Positions 17,018-25,764 are shown, counted from the stretch's first letter. The stretch is DNA of 64,000 nt from Arthrobacter sunyaminii (GCF_018866305.1 NZ_CP076456.1:1860001-1924000); one strand, 5' to 3'. The notes: a model not told the origin generated them from the letters alone. Numbers and translations are program-made.

Positions 17018-17518
17018 ATGGACACCCCGACTGATTCGATTGAACCGGACTTCGACGCCGCGGCCGTTCTCTGGGATGCCTACGCCGCCGCCAACCCCGA
17101 GCAGGCTGCCGCTGACAGCCAGTACAACGTGGAAACCTTCGGGGATTCCCCAAGGCTGGCCGATGAGCTCCTCGCACTGGTGCTGGACGGCAGGAAAACC
17201 GCCACCTCTTCGCTCGTTGCCGAATATGCGGAGGAAGGGGACCAGCTGCCGCGGATCGGCATCCACTGGATTGTCTGTGACAGCACCGGTGCCCCGCGGG
17301 CTATCCTGCGGACCACGGAACTTCGCCTGGGCACCTTTCTTGACGTCGATGCAGCTTTTGCGCGCGACGAAGGCGAGGATGACCTGAGCTTGGATTCCTG
17401 GCGGCGCGAACACCGCAGGTACTGGGAGCGCACCGCTGCGGCGCGGGGGATCAGCTGGTCCGAGTCCGACGAGCTGGTGCTTGAGCGGTTCAAGGTGGTC
17501 TGGCGGGCTGACGCCTAA
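17018..17518 (+). CDS. ASCH-domain protein
   Basis: 166 residues. The ASCH beta-barrel is recognisable from 'FGDSPRLADELLALVLDGRKTATSSL' through 'PRIGIHWIVCDSTGAPRAILRTTELRL' to 'DDLSLDSWRREHRRYWER'. ASCH domains resemble PUA domains and are thought to bind RNA or nucleotides. The gene stands alone between a terminator hairpin and a convergent gene. Confidence 0.85.
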   Translation: MDTPTDSIEPDFDAAAVLWDAYAAANPEQAAADSQYNVETFGDSPRLADELLALVLDGRKTATSSLVAEYAEEGDQLPRIGIHWIVCDSTGAPRAILRTTELRLGTFLDVDAAFARDEGEDDLSLDSWRREHRRYWERTAAARGISWSESDELVLERFKVVWRADA

Positions 17519-17532
17519 GCCTGCCCGGAGCC

Positions 17533-18936
17533 TTAGCCGGTAAGCGGTCTGCGCTGCTTCGCTAAGAGGATGCGTGCCCTGCGGCGGCGGTGACTCTGCA
17601 TGCGTGCATAGACCCTTGCCCTGTCACTGGAGAGGGCGAGGATCAGCAGGATGTCGAACGAATAACCGAGCAGGTTCGAGCCAAGGGTGAATGCCGAGCC
17701 GGAGAACACCGCGGCAACCTGCAGAATGATGGCGCCCGAACTGAGGAACATCGCCGTCACCCGTGCAGCGTTGCTGCCGCGCAGGATAAACACCGCCAGC
17801 GCGGCCTCCACACAGGCGAACACCGCCAGAGTGACGCTTGCCGGTGCGTAGGCACTGCCCAGATTTGCGAGTTCGGAGCTTTGCTCGCCCAACACTTCGT
17901 TCACCAGTGTGCTGACCCAGGGTACTTCGGTGACCCGCGCCAGGAACGGGGCAGCCACCGTCAACGCAGCGAGTCCGCGCAGGAACACCAGTCCGGCGCC
18001 GAAGATTACCGGCGGGGGCCGCCGGATGCGGCGGCGCTCCGTCCCGGACTGAGCGGAGAACACAGGGTTAGGTGAGGGTGGGGAATTGCCGGACGCCGCA
18101 CCGACTGCGGGTGTCTGAGGCAGTGCGGTGAGATTCGTGACGGGCAGGTCGCCGTCGGTGACGATCGAATCGCCGCCTCCGTTGCGGGAGTGGTACCCCG
18201 TGGAGAAATTCTTGATGACGTTCACCGACACCTCGGGGAAAGCCTGCTGCATCGAGGAGACCAGATAATCCCGTTCGGCATCAATGTTCTCGCCGACCCG
18301 GTGCGTGACTTGCAGAGTGAACAGGGACAGCCCCACGGCACGGTCAAAGGACGCGGCCCCCAGCCAGTCCGTCGCGATGCCTCCGGGCAGCAACCACCCT
18401 TCGGGGCACCGCCAGAACCGGACGTGATGACGTTGCCGCGGATTGCCGTTGACCTCCTGCTGATAGGCAAAGTCCTGTGGCCGTCCGAACAACAGCAGCG
18501 GGCTTACCGGCGCCTGGAGATAGCTGCGGTGCAGCAGCGTGGAGGTAACAATCCGCCAACTGCTGGTCAGGGTCACCGGATCCGCGAGGACCCAGCCCGT
18601 CCGCTCCAGTGCTGTGCGCAGCTGCTGCTCGCTGCCCAAAAAGGCCAGGTTGACGGCATCCCCGAACAGGCCGGCGCTGGTACGGGTGCGGCCCATGAAA
18701 TAGTCCGGGATGAAGATCTGCGTCAGTACCCGGTCCACGCGGGGCAACACCAGATAGGCGAGGACAACCCAAAACACCACGAGGAAGCCGATATACCCCA
18801 GCTCAAGCGAGCCGCGCACCAGCAGCAGTCCGGCAAACCAGATGGAGGCGAGGCCGCTGAAGACGAAGAAGGCCCAGTCCAGGGCCGTCGCGGCACCGGA
18901 CCCGGCGCCGCCGTCGTCGTCCGCTGCCCTTTTCAT
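17533..18936 (-). CDS. LssY_C-domain membrane protein
   Basis: 467 residues from ATG 18936. Two N-terminal membrane helices precede an LssY C-terminal domain ('DAVNLAFLGSEQQLRTAL', 'APVSPLLLFGRPQDFAYQ', 'RHHVRFWRCPEG', 'WLGAASFDRAVGLS', 'DAERDYLVSSM'). A Pro/Ser-rich linker (~280-310) and four more helices with an Arg-rich C-terminus follow. The domain is found beside phosphatase-like membrane enzymes but its role is unknown. The gene ends only 14 bases from the convergent ASCH gene. Confidence 0.78.
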   Translation of the reverse strand: MKRAADDDGGAGSGAATALDWAFFVFSGLASIWFAGLLLVRGSLELGYIGFLVVFWVVLAYLVLPRVDRVLTQIFIPDYFMGRTRTSAGLFGDAVNLAFLGSEQQLRTALERTGWVLADPVTLTSSWRIVTSTLLHRSYLQAPVSPLLLFGRPQDFAYQQEVNGNPRQRHHVRFWRCPEGWLLPGGIATDWLGAASFDRAVGLSLFTLQVTHRVGENIDAERDYLVSSMQQAFPEVSVNVIKNFSTGYHSRNGGGDSIVTDGDLPVTNLTALPQTPAVGAASGNSPPSPNPVFSAQSGTERRRIRRPPPVIFGAGLVFLRGLAALTVAAPFLARVTEVPWVSTLVNEVLGEQSSELANLGSAYAPASVTLAVFACVEAALAVFILRGSNAARVTAMFLSSGAIILQVAAVFSGSAFTLGSNLLGYSFDILLILALSSDRARVYARMQSHRRRRARILLAKQRRPLTG

Positions 18937-19021
18937 ACGCAAAACCCTGTCCTGCCGCCGCGGTGCGAGTCAATGAGTTGCGGTCGCTTTCCGGCGGGAA
19001 CGGAGGATCCCGTCATAGCCT

Positions 19022-19750
19022 TTAAACCTGCAGCGGCGTTCCGGTCTCTTCCTCCAAGGCCTGGAGCAGACTGTCCTGAAAGTCGACGTCGTTCACTGCC
19101 GGGTGCGGCTGCCGCCTCCGCCGGTGGTACCAATACCCGCCGCTGGTCAGGGCGTCCGGCTCTTCGCTGGAGGCAAGCCATTCCTGGGTTTGGTGGCCCA
19201 GCGCCAGATCGTCCGGTGCTCCGGCGCCGCCCATTTTAGTGGGGACCCAGCCGGGATCCACCGAGTTGCTGAGCAGCTCCGGCCGCAGCCGGGCCAGCGC
19301 CGCGGCGAATGCGGTGACGTACAACTTGCTGTCCGCGTACGAACCGGCCGTCCTGCCCTGCCAGTCAACTCCGGCGAGTGAGGCGCGCCCGGCGTAGTGG
19401 TCGTTGCTGCTCAGATAGACGTGCCGCTGCGGCCCGTCGAGCAGTGCGGTCAGAAGATAGGGTGCAACAACATTCACGGGCATGACGGCCGTGCCGCGGG
19501 CCAACCCGGCGTTGTGAATGACGGAGTCCAGCGGGTTGCCGGCATTGAGTTCTGCGGCGGCACGGCGCACCGCGTCCGGGTCGCTGAAGTCGGCGACGAC
19601 GAGCTCCGCCCCGCGGTTGATCAGCGGCTCGAGCGCTGCCGCCCGCTCCTGGTTGCGGGCGTGAACAACGACGTCGTGCCCTGCGGCGAGCAGCGACTCC
19701 GCCGCTGATCTTCCAAGACCATCCGCTGAACCCGTGACCAGGATCCTCAC
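19022..19750 (-). CDS. Short-chain dehydrogenase/reductase
   Basis: 242 residues from GTG 19750 with AAGGAG eight bases upstream. Cofactor loop TGSADGLGRSAA, an Arg after beta-2 (VHARNQER) suggesting NADP, and IHNAG. The catalytic Ser is in 'YLSSNDHY' and the YxxxK region reads 'GSYADSKLYV'. The C-terminal 'SNSVDPGWVPTKMGG' fits the extended NAG-type reductase group. Substrate unknown. Confidence 0.85.
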   Translation of the reverse strand: MRILVTGSADGLGRSAAESLLAAGHDVVVHARNQERAAALEPLINRGAELVVADFSDPDAVRRAAAELNAGNPLDSVIHNAGLARGTAVMPVNVVAPYLLTALLDGPQRHVYLSSNDHYAGRASLAGVDWQGRTAGSYADSKLYVTAFAAALARLRPELLSNSVDPGWVPTKMGGAGAPDDLALGHQTQEWLASSEEPDALTSGGYWYHRRRRQPHPAVNDVDFQDSLLQALEEETGTPLQV

Positions 19751-19786
19751 CGTGTTGCGCTCCTTGGGTTGCTGCATTTCCTGCAC

Positions 19787-19972
19787 GCTTTTCGCTCAGT
19801 CATGAACGGTTTGTCCTTTCCGTGGAACTTCCGGGACGGCCACCGCGAGGTCCGTACAACTCTTCCTTCCGGCTGGTCGCCTGACAAGGGGCGGGCGCCG
19901 GTCCCGTGCCGGTTGCCACACCACCGCTTCGCCTCAGGCCGTCAGCACCAGATCCGCTCCGCCCATATCCCC
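19787..19972. other. Intergenic stretch upstream of the short-chain dehydrogenase
   Basis: Nothing recognisable; it joins the alpha/beta hydrolase relic on its right. Confidence 0.4.
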
Positions 19973-20253
19973 TCAGCGGGCTAGCGCGCGCTCTCGCACC
20001 CGGGCTACAGCGTCAATCATCTGGCCGATGCCCGGTTCCTCTACCGGGAAATGGCCGCAGCGTTCGAGCGCCGAGGGGGTACCCGCCCGCCACCGCCGCT
20101 GCGGTCGCTCAGTACTTGCCTGACGAGACCCGGCGCGTTGGCGATGTGGCTGCGGCCTTTCTGCCGGCGCCGTGCACGAGGATGATTCTCACCGGTGCCT
20201 CAACATCACCTACGTCTTCGAGATGAACCCCGTTCCCCTCCCAGCTCCAACAC
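19973..20253 (-). pseudogene. Alpha/beta hydrolase relic: both ends kept, core deleted
   Basis: Reading from about GTG 20253, 'VLELGGERG' changes frame within GGGGAACGGGG to 'VHLEDVGDVEAPVRIILVHG', the first strands and oxyanion His-Gly of an alpha/beta hydrolase. After 'AGRKAA' similarity stops. At 20070-19973 the C-terminal segment reappears, 'LERCGHFPVEEP' with the catalytic-type His and a final helix ending at TGA 19973. The nucleophile elbow and most of the fold are missing. At least one frameshift and one large deletion have occurred. Confidence 0.65.
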
Positions 20254-20304
20254 CTGGACGTGCGGGAAACCGCCCCGGATCCGTGAAAGCGATGCAGCAA
20301 CTTT

Positions 20305-20342
20305 GGTTGACAACCTGCTGCTAAGCAACCTAGGTTGACGGC
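20305..20342 (+). promoter_or_regulatory. Leaderless promoter with two palindromic operators for the HTH/Clp_N operon
   Basis: -35 TTGACA (20307-20312), 18-bp spacer, -10 TAGGTT (20331-20336), and the ATG only six bases later at 20343, so the transcript is probably leaderless. The -35 lies in the palindrome GGTTGACAACC (20305-20315) and the -10 in the perfect palindrome CAACCTAGGTTG (20326-20337). Both have GGTTG/CAACC half-sites, as expected for repression by a dimer, plausibly the product of the first gene. Confidence 0.7.
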
Positions 20343-20588
20343 ATGAACTCATCCGATGTTGCGGCTGCTGCAGCAGATACAACTGATCCGCGTGCCGGCC
20401 TGAGGGCTGTGGCTGCGCTGCGCGCCACATCGGATGCATTGGAGCTGCGGCAGGTTGAGGCTGCCCTCCGGTCCGGCATGAGTTGGCAGTCCATTGCGGA
20501 TGCCCTCGGCGTCACGCGTCAGGCGGTTCACAAAAAGTACTCCAAGCGCGTTGATCCCTCCATCCCTATTTCCCGGAGACGAACATGA
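20343..20588 (+). CDS. Small helix-turn-helix protein, likely autoregulator
   Basis: 81 residues. A helix-turn-helix occupies residues ~38-66 ('QVEAALRSGMSWQSIADALG', then VTRQAVHKKYSKR). It is preceded by an Ala-rich helix and has no other domain. It resembles the HTH in the protein at 7328. The start is six bases after a -10 element flanked by two palindromes. The stop overlaps the next gene by ATGA, so the two products are made together; the pair recurs in actinobacteria by my recollection. Confidence 0.75.
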   Translation: MNSSDVAAAAADTTDPRAGLRAVAALRATSDALELRQVEAALRSGMSWQSIADALGVTRQAVHKKYSKRVDPSIPISRRRT

Positions 20589-21553
20589 GCAGATTTACCC
20601 GTTATGCCGCGACAACCCAAACGCTTACATTGGCCGCCATGGAGGAAGCCTCCCGGCGAGGGGCGCGTGAAGCGGACCTCGAGGACCTGCTTTTGGCGCT
20701 TGTGCTTAGCGAGCAAACAGCGGGGACGGTTTTTCGCGAGCTGGGTATCACCATCAGGGCTGCCCGCGCTGCTGTGGAGCAGTATCAGCGGGAGCAGATT
20801 GCTTCGCTCGGGATCACCCTCGAATTGCCTGCGGCCGGGAACATTGTTTTTCACGAGACCGGTGGATACGAATGGTCCAAGCGTGCCTCGGATCTCATTC
20901 GCCGGGCCGGCGACAAGGCAGGCACCGCTGATGCCGCGGCGGTGCTGCGGGAACTGGTGAGTGAACCCAGCGGGCTGATCGCGGACCTGCTGCCGCGGCT
21001 GGGGACCACATCCGAGGAAGTTCTCACGGCACTTAACCGGAGCACGCCCGCACCCGCACCAAGTACGGCTGGCAAAACCCGCCGTCGCGGTCAATCCGGT
21101 AGTGCCATCGAATCCTTTATTCCGGCACCCGTTGATGATGTCCGGACGCTCCTTACGGATCCGGCCCGGGTTCCGGACTGGGAACCGATGATTAGCTGCG
21201 TCGAAGATGTTGCGACGGGGAACGGGATTTGGGCGGCACACGTGTCCACTACTCGCCCGGATGGAAAGCCGCTGAAGGTCGATACGAGGTTCCGGCGTCG
21301 AACGCTTCAACTCATGCCGTCCGGGGAACGGGCACATATCTCCTGGCGGTTTGCCTACCCGGACGCGCCGAAGAGCCCTCCCGTCACTGTTACCTTTGAC
21401 CTCGCTCCCACGACGGGGGGAACAGAATTAAGAGCGACAATGACATGCACTGCGCGCCAGGGAATACGGTTTCTTTTGCGACCTTTGCAACGTTTCCTGA
21501 TGTGGATCAGACTCTCTCAGATTACGGCCGCCATCAGTCGCGTCTATCGCTAA
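20585..21553 (+). CDS. Clp_N-domain protein fused to an SRPBCC/polyketide-cyclase-like domain
   Basis: 322 residues. Residues ~1-155 form a Clp N-domain (two similar repeats, 'AMEEASRRGAREADLEDLLLAL' and 'DLIRRAGDKAGTADAAAVLREL'), the module by which ClpA/C recognise adaptors or substrates. No AAA+ ATPase follows. Instead, after an Ala/Pro/Arg linker, residues ~175-322 are an SRPBCC ligand-binding fold ('ESFIPAPVDDVRTLLTDPAR', then W-E-P-M-I). It could tether a small-molecule-binding domain to Clp substrates. It overlaps the HTH gene by four bases and sits one base before the kinase-like gene. Confidence 0.8.
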   Translation: MSRFTRYAATTQTLTLAAMEEASRRGAREADLEDLLLALVLSEQTAGTVFRELGITIRAARAAVEQYQREQIASLGITLELPAAGNIVFHETGGYEWSKRASDLIRRAGDKAGTADAAAVLRELVSEPSGLIADLLPRLGTTSEEVLTALNRSTPAPAPSTAGKTRRRGQSGSAIESFIPAPVDDVRTLLTDPARVPDWEPMISCVEDVATGNGIWAAHVSTTRPDGKPLKVDTRFRRRTLQLMPSGERAHISWRFAYPDAPKSPPVTVTFDLAPTTGGTELRATMTCTARQGIRFLLRPLQRFLMWIRLSQITAAISRVYR

Positions 21554-21554
21554 G

Positions 21555-22574
21555 ATGACTGTCCGCTTAGATGAAGCCCGAGCCATCTCGTCCATTCTCA
21601 ACGGCCTGGACGATGCCGGCATTCGGATACTTGTTGATGATGCTGAGGAAGTAGGCGTCGGCATTGGGGGAACAACTAAGACGGTGCGCATCGGTGAAAC
21701 CACTGTCTTTATAAAACAGCTCCCACTGACAAGCATCGAAGAAGCGGATCCGGGTGGCACCTCTAGCCGGCTCCAGCTTCCCTTCGTCACCCATTACGGG
21801 ATAGGGAGCCCCACCCAAGCGGTCGGGCGTGAACTGGCAGCACATCGGATCACATCCCGGTGGGTGCGCACGGGCGTGGTGGATTTCTTTCCGCTTTTGC
21901 TCGGGTGCCGGGTTCTTGATGTGAAGTGCGAGGCAGACCATAGCGAGTTCGACGGCGATGCTCCTCCACGCCGGTGGGGATCACACTGGCCCCAGATCCA
22001 AACCAAGCTCGCCGCGATTAAGGACGCTTCCAAAAGCATGGTGTTCTTCCTTGAGTATGTGCCGGAAACTCTGGGCGCCTGGGTGCGACGGAGTCTGGCC
22101 GAGGGCACCGGGGCAACCGTCTTTCCTCAAGCTGTTGACCAGCTCCTGGAAGCCACAGCATGGATGAACAGACAGGGTTTCCAGCACTTTGACGTGCATC
22201 CGGGGAACATCCTCGTCCGGAACGGGAGGCTGCTTTTTACGGACTTCGGCCTGGCACTTCACAAGGACTTCGAACTCACTGCGGAGGAAGAAGCATCCAT
22301 GCCTGCGCATGACGGCTTCGACCGCGATTCCGCCCTGATGCACCTGTTCCACTGGACGGTGTTTGAAATCGGCTATACCTCGGCCCAAGAGCGGCTGGAG
22401 CTGCTGGGCGCTGCCGCCGCTGACGCAGCTACGCCGGCACTGGACCCGGTTCGAGCCGTTCTCGGGGACGGTGCTGACTTGATTGCGGAATATGCGGGTA
22501 TCGCTGTCTATATGACCGAAATGTTCGAAGCCCTTATGCAAGATGCTCTCGCAGTGCGGTACCGAGGCCCCTAG
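21555..22574 (+). CDS. Protein-kinase-fold (aminoglycoside-phosphotransferase-like) protein
   Basis: 339 residues. The kinase-fold catalytic loop is 'HFDVHPGNILV' (Asp ~213, Asn ~218) and the metal-binding motif is 'TDFGLAL' (Asp ~230). An N-lobe strand 'TTVFIKQLPL' supplies the likely ATP-binding Lys. It looks like a small eukaryotic-like or APH-type kinase acting on a protein or small molecule; the substrate is unknown. It begins one base after the Clp_N-SRPBCC stop, so it belongs to that operon. Confidence 0.75.
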   Translation: MTVRLDEARAISSILNGLDDAGIRILVDDAEEVGVGIGGTTKTVRIGETTVFIKQLPLTSIEEADPGGTSSRLQLPFVTHYGIGSPTQAVGRELAAHRITSRWVRTGVVDFFPLLLGCRVLDVKCEADHSEFDGDAPPRRWGSHWPQIQTKLAAIKDASKSMVFFLEYVPETLGAWVRRSLAEGTGATVFPQAVDQLLEATAWMNRQGFQHFDVHPGNILVRNGRLLFTDFGLALHKDFELTAEEEASMPAHDGFDRDSALMHLFHWTVFEIGYTSAQERLELLGAAAADAATPALDPVRAVLGDGADLIAEYAGIAVYMTEMFEALMQDALAVRYRGP

Positions 22575-22598
22575 GCCTTCTTATGTGAGAATTGCCGG

Positions 22599-23054
22599 AT
22601 GAATGAGCAACAGCCCTACGTTCCATTCCGCCCCGTACCCAGAGACTTTCCTGGACACATGATGCCGGCCTCGGTGCCCAGCGGGCTTCAACTGCAATTG
22701 AGCCGTTCACGGATTGTCGAGGGAATGGAAGAAGAGTTCGATCAGTGGATGACTATGCTCAACAGCCGGTACGACGAATGTGTGGAAACGTTGCCGGCAG
22801 AGCGTGCTGTTTTTGAGGCATCGTTCCGGCATGAGGAAGCAGACGGATCAACGTGGATCTACCACTTGAGCCTGATGGGGGAAGACGGGTCCGGGCTGGA
22901 CGAGAGTAATCCCGTGGACGCAGCCCATGCTGACTACAACCAACGCGTGAAAGAACGCGGCTGGGAGGAGCTGATCCCGAAATTCATGCTCACTCCGGCT
23001 CATCTTCGAGATGCCATGGTCCATTGGGGCCGGACGGGCACAGAACCCAGCTAG
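22599..23054 (+). CDS. DUF6176-like protein
   Basis: 151 residues. 'LQLSRSRIVEGMEEEFDQWMTMLN' followed by a short antiparallel domain ('VFEASFRHEEADGSTWIYHL') matches my memory of DUF6176, a ferredoxin-like fold of unknown function. It starts 24 bases after the kinase gene and may be the last gene of that operon. Confidence 0.6.
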   Translation: MNEQQPYVPFRPVPRDFPGHMMPASVPSGLQLQLSRSRIVEGMEEEFDQWMTMLNSRYDECVETLPAERAVFEASFRHEEADGSTWIYHLSLMGEDGSGLDESNPVDAAHADYNQRVKERGWEELIPKFMLTPAHLRDAMVHWGRTGTEPS

Positions 23055-23085
23055 GCAACAGAGCACCACCTCGTTAAGGAGCCGC

Positions 23086-23610
23086 ATGCCGGACAGAACC
23101 CGCATCGAAAAACTCGAAGTACAGATCGGTGGGCTTTCCCGTCCTGAGCTGATGAGCCGGCTGGACTCGCATGGCATTCTGCTCAACGTTCATGCAGAAA
23201 CCCTGCTGCAGGACGTTGTCTTCGATGAGCGGGACTCTCATTCCGTGATGGTCACGGAGCGGACGGTCGCCGAGCTGGGGCTTTCCAACGGGGCGACGCT
23301 TCCCCAAATCTTCGAGGCTGCACAGCAACAGGGCTTACTGCTGTGCCCGATGGACGCCGGACCCTACTTGCGTATGGTGTGGACCGATCAGACGGCTTCC
23401 CGCGACTCCGTCATGTCGTCCGGACGGGCGCCCGAAGGCGGTCTCACCGTGGCAGCCGAAGCTTTTCGCGCTGACCATGAGTATCCCAAGGGCTTTTATC
23501 TCCGCGTCGTTGACGGGCATTCGTGGCTGCGAGGGTATTGGTGCGACGACCAACATCTGTGGTCACCCGAGGACCGGTTCATCTTTCAGCTTCCCCCACC
23601 GTCCGTCTAA
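23086..23610 (+). CDS. Conserved hypothetical protein
   Basis: 174 residues from ATG 23086 (ribosome site TAAGGAG). The N-terminal half is helical ('TRIEKLEVQIGGLSRPELMS', with a region LLNVHAETLLQDVVF), and the C-terminal half is beta-rich with many aromatics ('YPKGFYLRVVDGHSWLRGYW'). I recognise no family name and see no signal peptide or membrane helix. It follows the DUF6176-like gene by 31 bases. Confidence 0.7.
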   Translation: MPDRTRIEKLEVQIGGLSRPELMSRLDSHGILLNVHAETLLQDVVFDERDSHSVMVTERTVAELGLSNGATLPQIFEAAQQQGLLLCPMDAGPYLRMVWTDQTASRDSVMSSGRAPEGGLTVAAEAFRADHEYPKGFYLRVVDGHSWLRGYWCDDQHLWSPEDRFIFQLPPPSV

Positions 23611-23659
23611 GCGGGCGATCCTTTGCGGGACAGCGCCAGGATCCCGTTAGGATTCAGCA

Positions 23660-24357
23660 ATGGATCCCGTCTCTGTCGCGCGCGCGTTCGTTCACCACAC
23701 CCATCCGGCTGCTGAATGTTCGATTCTGGGCGGGAGCGCGGGAACGGGAAAAGCCACAGCAAACTCTGACCTCGACATCGTCATTCTGTACCCCAACGGA
23801 CACAGTAACTATGCCGAAACCACTCGATACCAAGGCTGGGTTGTTGAAGCTTTTGTTCACACCCCCGACTCAATGTCCTTCTGGTACGAAAAGGAAAGGG
23901 CCGCCCGGTGCGCCGTCTTGGGCGACATCGTCGCTCAGGGTGTGCTCCTGACGGATCAGGGGGCCGGAGAATCACTTCAAGACAGTGCACGCCGCTACAT
24001 GGAAAAGGTCCGGAACCCCTGAGTGAAACTGAGCGCGGCATCCGCCTCTACGGCCTCAGCAATTCCCTTGACGATCTGCACGGCAGTATGGACCCTGCGG
24101 AAAAATTCGCTATCTCCGCCGACGTCTTCACCCAAGCTGTCGAACTCCTGTTGCTGCACGAAAATACCTGGCTCGGCAAGGGCAAGTGGATGGTGCGCCG
24201 TCTGGACCAGCTTCCGCAGAACCAGTTGGCCCGCCAGCTTCTGGCGTGGGCGGGATCCGGTAAGCACGATGAACTCGCGTTGGCACGGATAACTTCCGAG
24301 GTCCTGCGCCAAGCCGGAGGCTATGTCATGGAGGGATTCGTGCGGGGGTCCCGCTAA
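23660..24357 (+). pseudogene. Nucleotidyltransferase-domain protein interrupted by a one-base frameshift
   Basis: The first frame (23660-24022) gives a minimal nucleotidyltransferase: 'CSILGGSAGTGKATANSDLD' with the GS and DxD-type motif (SDLDIVI) and 'GWVVEAFVHT'. Near 24006 one G appears to be missing (AAAAGG for AAAAGGG), and the protein continues in the adjacent frame ('GPEPLSETERGIRLYGLSNS' onward) as the helical C-terminal domain to 24357. Restored, it would be ~232 residues. The lesion may be real or a homopolymer sequencing error. The N-terminal 120-residue piece alone retains the catalytic motif. Confidence 0.72.
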
Positions 24358-24411
24358 ACGGCCGATCTCGTCAGTGCTGAGGGACGAACGCTCCGCTGTT
24401 ATGGTGATCGC

Positions 24412-25374
24412 ATGGATGGGGTGGCCGGAGTATATGAGCGTTTCGCGGAGATCGAAGCCCGGGGAGTTTCACCGCTCTACGAGGAGTGGGGACGGGGAAT
24501 CTCCCAAGATCCGGCGGTATGTACCCTCATTTCCTCGCTGCCCCCGATCAAGCGTCAACCAAACCTGGTGTTCGCCGCCGCACGCCTGACGGGTGCGCCC
24601 GAGCAGGGATACGGACAGCTGAGGGATTGGCTGATCGAAAACTGGGCCGAGGTGGTCCCGGTCATCCTGACCCGTTCCACGCAGACCAACGAAGCTGCAC
24701 GGTGTGCCGTGCTGCTGCCGGTCCTGAGCCGGCTCGAGGGACCGCTCAGCCTGATTGAGGCCGGTGCGTCTGCTGGGCTGTGCCTGTATCCCGATCGGTA
24801 CAGTTACCGCTACGACGTCGGCGGCCGGACCGAGGCCCTTGACCCGGGCACCGGGCCGAGCGACGTCGTGGTGCCCTGCCGCATTAGCGCGGCCGCGCTG
24901 CCAGCGCGGCTGCCCGACGTCGTTTGGCGGGCCGGTGCGGACCTCAACCCGTTGAACGTCAACGACTCGGACCAGATCGAATGGCTCGAGGCACTGGTGT
25001 GGCCGGAACACGACGAGCGGCGCCATCGTCTCCGCGCTGCTGCGCGGCTTGCGGCGTCAGAACCGGCACACCTCCTTCGGGGAGACCTTCTGGATACCAT
25101 CCCCGGGCTCATCGATCAGGCACCGGCCGGATCCAGGGTTGTGGTGTTCCACAGTGCGGTGCTCGTCTATCTCCGGTCCGAGGACCGGGAACGTTTCGTT
25201 GAGCTGATGGGGACCTATCCGGACGTCGTCTGGATCAGCAACGAGGGCGCCGGCGTGTTGCCAACCGTCACCGATCAGGTTCACAGGGCCATTAACGGGC
25301 GTACGATTGTGGCCGTCAACGGCCGCGCCCGCGGCCTGGCGGGTCCGCACGGCCAGTCCTACCAGAGTCTCTGA
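24412..25374 (+). CDS. DUF2332 family protein
   Basis: 320 residues. Family pattern: 'YERFAEIEARGVSPLYEEWG', 'LSLIEAGASAGLCLYPDRYS', 'VVWRAGADLNPLNVND', 'LEALVWPEHDERRHRLRAA' and 'SRVVVFHSAVLVYL'. The central 'EAGASAGL' resembles a nucleotide- or SAM-binding loop, and DUF2332 is sometimes likened to methyltransferases; the activity is unknown. It starts at ATG 24412. Confidence 0.85.
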   Translation: MDGVAGVYERFAEIEARGVSPLYEEWGRGISQDPAVCTLISSLPPIKRQPNLVFAAARLTGAPEQGYGQLRDWLIENWAEVVPVILTRSTQTNEAARCAVLLPVLSRLEGPLSLIEAGASAGLCLYPDRYSYRYDVGGRTEALDPGTGPSDVVVPCRISAAALPARLPDVVWRAGADLNPLNVNDSDQIEWLEALVWPEHDERRHRLRAAARLAASEPAHLLRGDLLDTIPGLIDQAPAGSRVVVFHSAVLVYLRSEDRERFVELMGTYPDVVWISNEGAGVLPTVTDQVHRAINGRTIVAVNGRARGLAGPHGQSYQSL

Positions 25375-25422
25375 CCCAGTTCATTCGGTAGTCTGCAGCA
25401 CCACGAAAAAGGAGCCGACACG

Positions 25423-25764
25423 ATGACCAAGTACCTGATCTCTTTCCCCAGCAGCGCCATGGTTTTCCCGGTGGAGGACCTGCCTGCCGTTTCGGCAGCG
25501 GCTCATGCAGTGATGCAGGAGGCCAAAGATGCCGGTGTGTGGGTGTTCGGTGGCGGCATCGATGAGAGTGTTCCGCCGGTAATGGTCGACGGCGCGGGAA
25601 CAGTCATCGAGGGGACGTACCCGCAGACCCGGCAGATTGACGGCGGCTATGCAGTGCTGGACCTGCCGTCCCGCGAGGCCGCCCTGGAGTGGGCCGCAAG
25701 GTTCGCGGGATCCTGCCGCTGCGCCCAGGAGGTGCGTGCGTTCCAGGACGATCCGCTCAGCTGA
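25423..25764 (+). CDS. YciI/DGPF-type protein
   Basis: 113 residues, ribosome site AAAGGAG. It is a ferredoxin-like YCII fold: N-terminal 'KYLISFPSSAMVF', 'AGVWVFGGGID' and 'EGTYPQTRQIDGGYAVLDLP' followed by a helix and strand. Such proteins often stand beside extracytoplasmic sigma factors or act as small hydrolases; no such partner is present here. Confidence 0.8.
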   Translation: MTKYLISFPSSAMVFPVEDLPAVSAAAHAVMQEAKDAGVWVFGGGIDESVPPVMVDGAGTVIEGTYPQTRQIDGGYAVLDLPSREAALEWAARFAGSCRCAQEVRAFQDDPLS

